Positions 34,557 through 40,798 of a DNA stretch of 64,000 nt are shown one piece after another. The stretch's first letter is position 1. Every line of letters begins with the position of its first letter. The stretch comes from Planctomycetota bacterium (GTDB taxonomy: Bacteria; Planctomycetota; Phycisphaerae; Sedimentisphaerales; Anaerohalosphaeraceae): NCBI GenBank assembly GCA_029552545.1, contig JAKPDO010000037.1, forward strand, positions 124,001-188,000, given 5' to 3'. The notes beneath the pieces were generated by a model, which worked only from the letters and a program-made list of their open reading frames with translations, ran no database searches and was not told the DNA's origin. A program made the translations under genes and the position numbers.

Positions 34557-35098
34557 ACGGTCTCTCCAAAAGCAATCCGCTGCCGAATGCACTGAATTAG
34601 TCGGCTGTGAATCTTCGAAATCCGCTTAAAAACCGCCGCAGACGTAATGCTCAGCCGTTCCGCAATCCGAGCCAGCGGCAGATTCTCCTCATACCGCATC
34701 TTCAGAAGCCGCAGTTCATCCGAGATTAACTTTTTCAGACACTCCCGAAGGGCATCCATCCGCTGTTCAAATCGGCTGTCGAACGCTTTCATTTCCGCAT
34801 CGAGAATTTTCTGCATCTCTTCGTCGAAATGAAGGCCCCCCTCGCTTTTCTTCTTTTTGTAGTATGACAGGATTTCAAAGCGGGCAATCATAATACTCCA
34901 GGCAAGAAAATCGCTACCCGGCTGGTACCGGTCAAATTTCTTCCAGAGTACAAAAGTCGTATTCTGGAAAACATCCTCCGCATCCGTCCGGTTGGGGATA
35001 TAACAAAGAATAAAGGAAAGAATTCGGTTCTGATTCGGCAGAAAAACCCGCAAGAAGGCCTCTGAAGAATCCAATTTTTCTACGGTGTTTTTGTCCAT
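34553..35098 (-). CDS. ECF-like RNA polymerase sigma factor (Rhodopirellula/Verrucomicrobium type)
   Basis: 181 residues. Region 2 is at about 15-85 (FLPNQNRILSFILCYIPNRTDAEDVFQNT, then FLAWSIMIARFEILSYYKKKK) and region 4 at about 110-175 with a helix-turn-helix (LPLARIAERLSITSAAVFKRISKIHSRL). The long YxxxxDAEDVFQ motif and the size match the planctomycete sigma family that pairs with FecR-like partners. Translationally coupled (ATGA) to the FecR-like gene, so it is very likely held inactive by it. Probable targets are its own operon and perhaps the downstream glycan genes. Confidence 0.9.
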   Translation of the reverse strand: MDKNTVEKLDSSEAFLRVFLPNQNRILSFILCYIPNRTDAEDVFQNTTFVLWKKFDRYQPGSDFLAWSIMIARFEILSYYKKKKSEGGLHFDEEMQKILDAEMKAFDSRFEQRMDALRECLKKLISDELRLLKMRYEENLPLARIAERLSITSAAVFKRISKIHSRLIQCIRQRIAFGETV

Positions 35099-35483
35099 AA
35101 TCTTCTCTGTTTACTCGTTCCTCCAATGAAACATCCTCAATTCCCCTCTTATTAACCGTTTTCTTTCCAAAAAAATGCACCTGAAATTCGCTCTTTTAAC
35201 CCCCTTCAGCAAACCTGAATATAATATATACTATGCCTATAATGTCCTTATTATGCTTATACAAAAACCCTGCAGAATAGACGAACAAACCCTTAAGGAT
35301 CCTTAAGTGCTTGTCCACAAAAGACTTGATATAACTTTCAGCCCCCAAACAAAGGAGACGTCTCAGAGCGAAAAAGAATCCTTCGGTATGTGAAAGCGAA
35401 GGACAAGAGACGAAGTCAGTGCAATACCATTTACGCAACAAATAAATGTACCGCTTATGGAAATAACGGCAGATTCAATAAAA
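35099..35483. other. Non-coding gap upstream of the sigma operon, with a 16-bp palindrome
   Basis: About 385 bp without a credible gene; the only long frame here lacks a ribosome binding site and has no recognisable features. It should contain the promoter of the sigma-FecR operon. A perfect 16-bp palindrome CTTAAGGATCCTTAAG is at 35292-35307, roughly 195 bp upstream of the sigma gene start, and could be a regulator site. The section 35215-35260 is AT-rich with several TATAAT-like hexamers, but none is paired convincingly with a -35. Confidence 0.45.
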
Positions 35484-35508
35484 AAGGCCTCTTCATCGAA
35501 GAGGCCTT
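35484..35508 (-). terminator. Intrinsic terminator after PEP-CTERM gene
   Basis: An 11-bp perfect stem (AAGGCCTCTTC at 35484-35494, complement at 35498-35508) with a 3-nt loop. On the minus strand it is followed by a run of Ts (the A-run at 35479-35485 on plus). It lies 35 nt after the stop of the gene at 35543, where an intrinsic terminator is expected. Confidence 0.85.
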
Positions 35509-35542
35509 GAGAAACGCACATCAGTAATAAAAGAATAGGATT

Positions 35543-36187
35543 TTAGTTTTTCCTGCGAAGCAGCAGACCGCCCAAACCGAGCAAAGCCAGTGTGGCCGGC
35601 TCCGGAACCGTCGAAACGACAACGGCCTTGGAGGCAATCGAACCAGCCGGGTCGCTGACCGGCCCCAGAACCGCAAAGCCGACCTGAGTGACCGGCAGAG
35701 CAATCGGGTTCACCGTCAGGGTCAGGGTATTCAGACCGGGGGTCAGATTCGCAGAGACCATATTAATCGTGGCCCAGCCGCTGGCCGGATCCAAAACCTT
35801 AATAAACGCCTTTGTGCTGTACCCTTCCGCTGCCAGGTTGTTGCTCAGCACCAGATAATTAAACGTAACTGTCTGGCCGGCCAGACCGCCGTACCATTCC
35901 TGATAGAAGTTGCCTTCCATCATTTTATTGGGGGCGCCGTTCACAACCCAATACGGATCCGACGGATTCCAGCAGTTGGTGTTCGACTGAAGAACCAGTG
36001 TATTCCCCGCAAAACCGGCCCGAAGGTCCGCTGTACCCCATGCACTGCCCCATTGATAATTCATGCTCATATCAAAAACATTCATCCATCCATACCAGGT
36101 GGCACCGGGGTCAACCCCATTGACCACCAAGTCTGCCTGAGCGGCTCCCATCAAACAAAGAGCAGCCAAAACGAATACTTTTTTCAT
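35543..36187 (-). CDS. Small secreted PEP-CTERM protein
   Basis: 214 residues from ATG 36187, 8 nt after GGAGG; ATG 36193 is too close to the site. Signal peptide MKKVFVLAALCLMGAAQA, then a single Trp- and Asn-rich beta-sandwich domain (WYGWMNVFDMSMNYQWGSAW; CWNPSDPYWV), which resembles a carbohydrate-binding module but is not assignable. The C-terminus is a typical PEP-CTERM (VPEPATLALLGLGGLLLRRKN). The promoter at 36363-36391 carries a LacI-type operator at its +1, so this gene is probably induced together with the GH50-like and laminarinase-like genes. An intrinsic terminator follows. Confidence 0.85.
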   Translation of the reverse strand: MKKVFVLAALCLMGAAQADLVVNGVDPGATWYGWMNVFDMSMNYQWGSAWGTADLRAGFAGNTLVLQSNTNCWNPSDPYWVVNGAPNKMMEGNFYQEWYGGLAGQTVTFNYLVLSNNLAAEGYSTKAFIKVLDPASGWATINMVSANLTPGLNTLTLTVNPIALPVTQVGFAVLGPVSDPAGSIASKAVVVSTVPEPATLALLGLGGLLLRRKN

Positions 36188-36321
36188 CCTCATTTCCTCC
36201 ACACAAAAAAGTTCCTCTTGTTTCGAACCGCCGTTTCCATCCGAAGGCAAAACGACCCGTTCCTCACACACACTTCACCGCCTTCTTTCGTTCAATGAGG
36301 CCGTATCAAAGGTGTTGTCTT

Positions 36322-36334
36322 ACAGCTTACTGAG
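36322..36334. repeat. 13-bp direct repeat, copy 1
   Basis: ACAGCTTACTGAG occurs here and again at 36673-36685, 351 bp apart, in the divergent promoter region. Similarity extends weakly on both sides (GTCT before; a GCAA..CGGTT-like stretch after), so a segment of about 40 bp including an operator half may have been duplicated. Confidence 0.55.
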
Positions 36335-36338
36335 AGCA

Positions 36339-36356
36339 TTAGCAATCGGTTTCTAA
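36339..36356. promoter_or_regulatory. LacI-type operator at the PEP-CTERM gene promoter
   Basis: TTAGCAATCGGTTTCTAA has a central CG flanked by near-palindromic halves and matches the sites at 36578, 40744 and 42841. It lies immediately after the -10 of the minus-strand promoter (36363-36391), covering the predicted start, a classic repression position. Confidence 0.65.
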
Positions 36357-36362
36357 CAGCAT

Positions 36363-36391
36363 AATTTACGCTTTTGCAAAACAAAAGTCAA
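36363..36391 (-). promoter_or_regulatory. Promoter of the small PEP-CTERM gene
   Basis: On the minus strand: -35 TTGACT (36386-36391), 17-bp spacer, -10 TAAATT (36363-36368). The predicted start falls in the LacI-type operator, leaving an untranslated leader of about 170 nt before ATG 36187. Confidence 0.6.
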
Positions 36392-36577
36392 TCCCCTTTT
36401 TTACAAAAAATTCAAAAAATCTTTCCGGCCATCCCCTCTCCTGTTTTTCGCTGTTGCTGCAACGGCTTATGGATCGGACCCGCCGCTTTCACAAGTGCTT
36501 TTTTTCAAATAAGTTGTGCGGCATCCCCCCGTTTCCAAAGGGATTTGGGTCCGAAAAAATTATCCTTCTCATATTTG

Positions 36578-36595
36578 ATAGCAAGCGTTTGCTAT
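36578..36595. promoter_or_regulatory. LacI-type operator, most symmetric copy
   Basis: ATAGCAAGCGTTTGCTAT is palindromic except for one base pair, with a central CG. It lies about 50 bp upstream of the -35 of the plus-strand promoter for the gene at 36743 and about 240 bp from the operator at 36339, a distance compatible with DNA looping between the divergent promoters. Confidence 0.65.
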
Positions 36596-36628
36596 TCAAA
36601 AATTTTCAGGAATTTTCGCTTTTTTCTC

Positions 36629-36658
36629 TTGCATTTTTCCGATACAACAAGATATAGT
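36629..36658 (+). promoter_or_regulatory. Promoter of the modular dockerin protein gene
   Basis: -35 TTGCAT (36629-36634), 18-bp spacer, -10 TATAGT (36653-36658). The predicted start is near 36665, just before the second copy of the ACAGCTTACTGAG repeat (36673-36685). The rest of the 555-bp gap 36188-36742 shows only these regulatory elements. Confidence 0.5.
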
Positions 36659-36742
36659 AAACACTTGTCTGAACAGCTTACTGAGCGGTTGGCAAATGGC
36701 ATCGGTTCGGTTCAAAAATCATAAAAATCAGGAGGTTTGTTT

Positions 36743-38143
36743 ATGACCAAAACAGCATTCTTTCTCGGAGGGTTCTCCTTCAGACACTCGGCAGGCATAC
36801 TGGCTGCTCTCATCCTTATTCTTGCAGCGGCGCCGGCCCATGCCCTCTTTCTGGTAAACAACGGCGGTTTTGACATCAACGCCGCAGACTGGAACGCCGC
36901 CGGAGGCGGCGGACCCTGGGCTCCCGGGCATGTCGCTACAGGCGGAAATCCCGGCGGATATCTGACCCTTCAAGGCAACGATAATACCTGGTCCGTCTGG
37001 TATCAGGTTATCAATGAAAACCTGAATGTCTGGGGAATTCCTGTGGGAACCACCATCACTTTCGGAGCCGACATAATTAACCTGGCAACCGTCGCTGATT
37101 CGGCCGGTTTGAAGATTGAAGCATGGAACGGGGCCAAAATTGAAGAATTTCCAGCCACTTTTACGGTTACTCCCTCCTGGCAACGGTATTCCGCCCAGTA
37201 CACAATTCCCCAGAATGCCTTAAGTTTAAAGATGGTTCTTACGAACGTCAATTACGGCAAAGGAGCCATTGCACGATACGGCTTTGACAATGTCTTCTTT
37301 GCGATTCCGGGAGGAACCCCGGCACTCAAGCCGGTCCCCTATGTGGGCAGAGGACTCAATCCGGCCAATCCGATTCTCAGCTGGACCTATCCGGACCCCA
37401 ATCGTCCGGACGATACCCTCACAGCCGATGTGTATGTCCTTGAAAGCGATGTTCTGCTTTCCACAGAGCCCAATCTGGGGCCGGTCCTGGTGGACCCCGG
37501 TGTTGTGAAAGTGGCCGATGATATTACGGCTTCGAGCGTCAATCTGCTCACGGCCGGTTATACGGTTCAGCAGGACAAATATTATTACTGGGCTGTTCAT
37601 GTCAACGACCCCACACTGGGAACCATCAAGGGCTTTACGTGGTACTTCCAGACCTTCGATGCTCCCCCGGTCAGCGCCAACGCCGGCGCCGATCAATATG
37701 TCTGGCTGACGATGAACGACGGCACCCCCACAGACGGCAAAGTGACGTTCACCCTCACCGGCTCCTATGTAGATGACAGCAAGAGCCCTGTAACGGTGGC
37801 CTGGGCCCTCGATCCGGCCCTCACCCAGACAGACCCGGCAACACAGGTTGTCATTCACAATCCCAACAGTCTGACGACTCAGGTCACGATTGACAACACC
37901 GGCTGGTTCTTCTTTGTTTTTACTGCACAGGATCAGGTCGGCTCGGCATCAGATGTGGTGAACGTAGGAGTGTATGCAGGCGCCTGCGAAGCAGCTTATC
38001 AGGACCCGTCGGACATCCAGACCCGCTATCCGAACGGACACGGAGACATCAACGGCAACTGTGAAATCGACCTCGAAGATTTAGCTATCCTCGCCAGGAG
38101 CTGGCTGGACTGCATGAGCGGAAAACTCGGCTGCACACCCTAA
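36743..38143 (+). CDS. Secreted modular protein with carbohydrate-binding-like and dockerin-like domains
   Basis: 466 residues from ATG 36743, 7 nt after a full AGGAGG. Signal peptide up to about residue 35 (ILAALILILAAAPAHA). Residues about 38-190 form a CBM4/9-like jelly roll (LVNNGGFDINAADWNAAGGG ... GFDNVFF). Residues about 195-310 are fibronectin-like (PVPYVGRGLNPANPILSWTYP). A PKD/Ig-like domain follows (PPVSANAGADQYVWL), and the end is the half-dockerin INGNCEIDLEDLAILARSWLDC with both cysteines. No catalytic motif. Divergent from the PEP-CTERM gene across a region with two LacI-type operators, and ended by a strong terminator. Confidence 0.82.
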   Translation: MTKTAFFLGGFSFRHSAGILAALILILAAAPAHALFLVNNGGFDINAADWNAAGGGGPWAPGHVATGGNPGGYLTLQGNDNTWSVWYQVINENLNVWGIPVGTTITFGADIINLATVADSAGLKIEAWNGAKIEEFPATFTVTPSWQRYSAQYTIPQNALSLKMVLTNVNYGKGAIARYGFDNVFFAIPGGTPALKPVPYVGRGLNPANPILSWTYPDPNRPDDTLTADVYVLESDVLLSTEPNLGPVLVDPGVVKVADDITASSVNLLTAGYTVQQDKYYYWAVHVNDPTLGTIKGFTWYFQTFDAPPVSANAGADQYVWLTMNDGTPTDGKVTFTLTGSYVDDSKSPVTVAWALDPALTQTDPATQVVIHNPNSLTTQVTIDNTGWFFFVFTAQDQVGSASDVVNVGVYAGACEAAYQDPSDIQTRYPNGHGDINGNCEIDLEDLAILARSWLDCMSGKLGCTP

Positions 38144-38184
38144 AAACCAATAAACACCGCCGAACAGCATAGATTTTACCCCGA

Positions 38185-38218
38185 AGAGAAGGCCGGAAAA
38201 AAACCGGCCTTCTCTTTC
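38185..38218 (+). terminator. Intrinsic terminator after the modular dockerin gene
   Basis: A perfect 12-bp stem AGAGAAGGCCGG (38185-38196) with its complement at 38204-38215, A7 loop, then TTTC. It lies between the stop at 38143 and the next ATG at 38231, so the pseudopilin gene is either read through at a low level or has its own start within this short gap. Confidence 0.8.
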
Positions 38219-38230
38219 ATTCAAAAAAAT

Positions 38231-39046
38231 ATGCACACAAAAACTCAAAAAACCGCCGCCTTTACGCTGATTGAACTGCTGGTTGTCATCGCCATTATCT
38301 CTCTTCTGCTGGCCGTCATCGTCCCCGCTCTGCGAAAAGCCAAAGAATCCGCCCGCGCCGTCGTCTGCCGAACACACCTGAAAACCCTCGCATTAGCTAA
38401 CGAACTCTATGCCTCCCGCTGCGACAACTGGTACGTGCCGGTGATTGACACCACGATGACCGCCCGCGGTGAACCGACCTGGAACTCCAACACCCTCTTT
38501 CGCGAACTGGTCGGTCTTCAAAGCGCCTATGTCGGCAGCAGTTATGTTCTGCCGCCGGATTATCTGTGCCCGTCCGACACACAATCCAACGAGACCTACT
38601 GGAATCAGGCCGGCGTCACCTATGCCAATTTCGTCAGCTACGGCTACAACCTGACCGACTGGGGTCCCGACTCCCGAAGCCCCGTCTCCTGGAGCGGCAA
38701 TATACCGGTGAGCACCTGGTCCTGCCGCTTTCGAGTCGGAACACTCCGCACCCCCGCCGAAGCTATTATGTTTGCCGACGGCGGCGACATCTGGGTCCGC
38801 AAAGCCGGCGCTGACTACAAAACCTATTGGAATCAGTACGGGCAGGACATCGTCAAATACCGCGCCCGCAGTATGTGGCATCCCGTTTATTACCGACACA
38901 AGGAAGGCGCCAACCTTTCCTTCTTCGATGGGCACGTCGAATTCCTCAAAAAAGAGTCCCTCTTCTTCTACCAGAACAACTCCAATACCCCCGACGACGG
39001 TAGAAACAATCAGATTTGGTTCTGCATCCCCCAAAACCGTCCCTAA
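38231..39046 (+). CDS. Prepilin-type protein with H-X9-DG motif
   Basis: 271 residues. The leader MHTKTQKTAA is followed by FTLIELLVVIAIISLLLAVIVPAL, the type IV prepilin signal and N-terminal helix. The C-terminal H-X9-DG motif is intact (HKEGANLSFFDG), as in planctomycete pseudopilin-like proteins. Multiple Trp and paired Cys (CRTHL; CPSD; SCRF) suggest a disulfide-stabilised extracellular domain. Three such genes are in the window, each adjacent to glycan genes, which suggests substrate-specific secretion or surface-fibre components; this is inference. Confidence 0.86.
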   Translation: MHTKTQKTAAFTLIELLVVIAIISLLLAVIVPALRKAKESARAVVCRTHLKTLALANELYASRCDNWYVPVIDTTMTARGEPTWNSNTLFRELVGLQSAYVGSSYVLPPDYLCPSDTQSNETYWNQAGVTYANFVSYGYNLTDWGPDSRSPVSWSGNIPVSTWSCRFRVGTLRTPAEAIMFADGGDIWVRKAGADYKTYWNQYGQDIVKYRARSMWHPVYYRHKEGANLSFFDGHVEFLKKESLFFYQNNSNTPDDGRNNQIWFCIPQNRP

Positions 39047-39070
39047 GTGGCTCTGACAAAATCCATAGTT

Positions 39071-39115
39071 ATTCCCGCGAAAATCTTTGTCATTCCCGCA
39101 AAGGCGGGAATCCAG
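39071..39115. repeat. Intergenic inverted-repeat element (VIPAKAGIQ type)
   Basis: Contains a perfect 8-bp inverted repeat ATTCCCGC-AAAG-GCGGGAAT (39092-39111) preceded by a partial copy (ATTCCCGCGAAAA at 39071). This kind of short repeat, which translates as VIPAKAGIQ, is widely dispersed in bacterial genomes. It fills the gap between the convergent pseudopilin and transporter genes. Confidence 0.7.
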
Positions 39116-39187
39116 CCCTTTAGGTATGCTTTCGTTCGATGTTTAAACCACTCAACCGACCGGAGGTCAGTCTGGCCTATTCCTGAT

Positions 39188-40627
39188 TCACGCCGGCCGT
39201 TTGCCCCTTCGCTTTTCCAAAATCTGTCGGATTTCGTTGGCTCTCGTTTCGTCAATCTCATACGTATAAATCACCGCCATTGCCAGCGCCGAGGTCGCCA
39301 GCGGAATCCCCACATCAAACACCCGCAGCCAGAACAGCGCCGCTTCCGGCTGAGCAGCACCGAGATTTACATCAAAGCCCGACAGCCGCAGCAGAATCCC
39401 GGCCAGCAAACCGGCCGCCGACATCCCCACCTTCACCATCCACCAGTAAATCGCCCCGAACATCCCTTCCCGACGCTGTCCGCTTTGCAGTTCATCATAA
39501 TCGCACACATCCGAAATCATCGAGCCCATCAGGGTAAACAGCGACCCCGTCCCGAACGCCACCAGCGGAGCCGCATAGAGCAGCCAATTCGGATGATTCG
39601 GATTATACCCGACCCACTTCAGGGCGTATCCCACCAGCGACAGCCCGATGGTGCAGAAAAAGGTCGGACGCTTGCCGATTCGTGTCGCCACCCAGCCGGT
39701 CAGCGGAATCACAATCACCAGGGTGACCGCCGACATCAGCGTGCCGTATAAGCCCTGAAGATGACCGCCCAGCTGGTCGCTTCCGCGGTACACATAATAA
39801 ATCATCACATACAGAGAAAACGACACACCCAGCTGATAGCCGTTGAATACCAAAAATGTCGCAGCACAAAGTTTCACAAACGGCCGGCATCGAAAGGTCT
39901 GCCCGAATGTCTTGAAAAAATCCAGCAGATTCTTCCATACGCCGCCCGACGTCTGCGCCGCCGTCGGCATCTGGGCGAACCGCTCTCGACAGAAAATCGC
40001 CGGCACCACCCCCAGCACCGCCACCGCCGCCCCGATAAAGACCGCTAAAACCCGGGCCCCCTGCACTTTATCCGTAAAAAGTTTCTCGTCGGCCATCAGC
40101 GCATAAAACCACGGTGCAATCAGCCAGGCGGCCTGCCCTACCGTATTGGCGAAGGTATGCAGGCGGGTGCGTTCGTGATAATCCGGCGTCATCTCATAGC
40201 CGAACGCTACAAACGGCGTCGCATAGACCGTGTAGGCCCCGAAAAACGCCAGCGAAGCCGTCAGAAAAACCCAGAAATAAAACGCCTGGCTGTGTCCGGC
40301 CGGCAGCTGCCACATCAGAGCAAAAATCACCCCCGATGCAATCGCCCCCCAGAAAATGTAAGGACGCCGCCGTCCCCACCGCGACCGCGTATTGTCCGAG
40401 ATGTACCCCATCACAGGGTCCGTCAGCGCATCAAACGCGCGCGGGATAGCGGCCAGCAAACCCACCAGCACCGGGTCCACCTTCAGCCCCAGATTCAGAA
40501 TCACCGCCATTGCCGGCAGGGCCGCCGCCTGAAGGTTGTTCACAAACATCCCCACCGCATACGCCGACTTCTGCAACAGCCCAATCCGGTCCTCGGGGGC
40601 TGTTTTTGAGGAAGAACCGAAAATCAT
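39188..40627 (-). CDS. GPH-family (MelB-like) sugar:cation symporter, MFS
   Basis: 479 residues from ATG 40627, with AGGAG 6 nt upstream. Twelve hydrophobic segments can be counted. Family motifs: the DALTDPVMGYISDNTRSRWGRRRP segment after helix 2 (conserved cation-site Asp residues and the MFS A-like loop), and the mid-loop VATRIGKRPTFF. GPH transporters import oligosaccharides or glycosides with Na+ or H+. It is divergent from the GH50-like gene; the two promoters face away from each other across the operator at 40744, suggesting co-induction by the same sugar. Confidence 0.92.
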   Translation of the reverse strand: MIFGSSSKTAPEDRIGLLQKSAYAVGMFVNNLQAAALPAMAVILNLGLKVDPVLVGLLAAIPRAFDALTDPVMGYISDNTRSRWGRRRPYIFWGAIASGVIFALMWQLPAGHSQAFYFWVFLTASLAFFGAYTVYATPFVAFGYEMTPDYHERTRLHTFANTVGQAAWLIAPWFYALMADEKLFTDKVQGARVLAVFIGAAVAVLGVVPAIFCRERFAQMPTAAQTSGGVWKNLLDFFKTFGQTFRCRPFVKLCAATFLVFNGYQLGVSFSLYVMIYYVYRGSDQLGGHLQGLYGTLMSAVTLVIVIPLTGWVATRIGKRPTFFCTIGLSLVGYALKWVGYNPNHPNWLLYAAPLVAFGTGSLFTLMGSMISDVCDYDELQSGQRREGMFGAIYWWMVKVGMSAAGLLAGILLRLSGFDVNLGAAQPEAALFWLRVFDVGIPLATSALAMAVIYTYEIDETRANEIRQILEKRRGKRPA

Positions 40628-40679
40628 CTGTCTCCTTTCCGTTTCAACAGGGCCGCCGCTCCTGAACTCTCCAAGCGTC

Positions 40680-40709
40680 AGCATAAAAAAAGCCGGCGGT
40701 TTCTGTCAA
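40680..40709 (-). promoter_or_regulatory. Promoter of the GPH transporter
   Basis: Minus strand: -35 TTGACA (40704-40709), 18-bp spacer, -10 TATGCT (40680-40685). The -35 is one arm of a perfect inverted repeat GTCAAGA-TTTC-TCTTGAC (40705-40722), whose other arm is the -35 of the opposite promoter. Confidence 0.6.
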
Positions 40710-40717
40710 GATTTCTC

Positions 40718-40745
40718 TTGACGAAAAAACAAAATATTTTAAAAT
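40718..40745 (+). promoter_or_regulatory. Promoter of the GH50-like gene
   Basis: -35 TTGACG (40718-40723), 16-bp spacer, -10 TAAAAT (40740-40745). The LacI-type operator at 40744-40761 overlaps the -10 and start region, so binding would block transcription. Confidence 0.6.
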
Positions 40746-40761
40746 AGCAAACGGTTTTTAT
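40744..40761. promoter_or_regulatory. LacI-type operator at the GH50-like gene promoter
   Basis: ATAGCAAACGGTTTTTAT has a left half identical to the consensus of the other copies (AGCAAACG) and a weaker right half. Centred on CG, directly over the -10/+1 of the plus-strand promoter. Confidence 0.65.
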
Positions 40762-40798
40762 CGAATTTGCCAAAAACATCTTCTCAGGAGAAATGTCC

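Noticed and set aside
35204..35221. CAGCAAACCTGAA upstream of the sigma operon as a fifth LacI operator
   Set aside because: The central CG and the right half-site are missing.
35196..35441. Short minus-strand frame in the gap upstream of the sigma factor
   Set aside because: No ribosome binding site, no recognisable domain or signal, and AT-rich regulatory-type sequence.
39047..39187. Coding start in the gap between pseudopilin and transporter genes (VIPAKAGIQ frame)
   Set aside because: It is a dispersed repeat element; the apparent peptide is a translation of that repeat and the frame runs antisense into the transporter gene.
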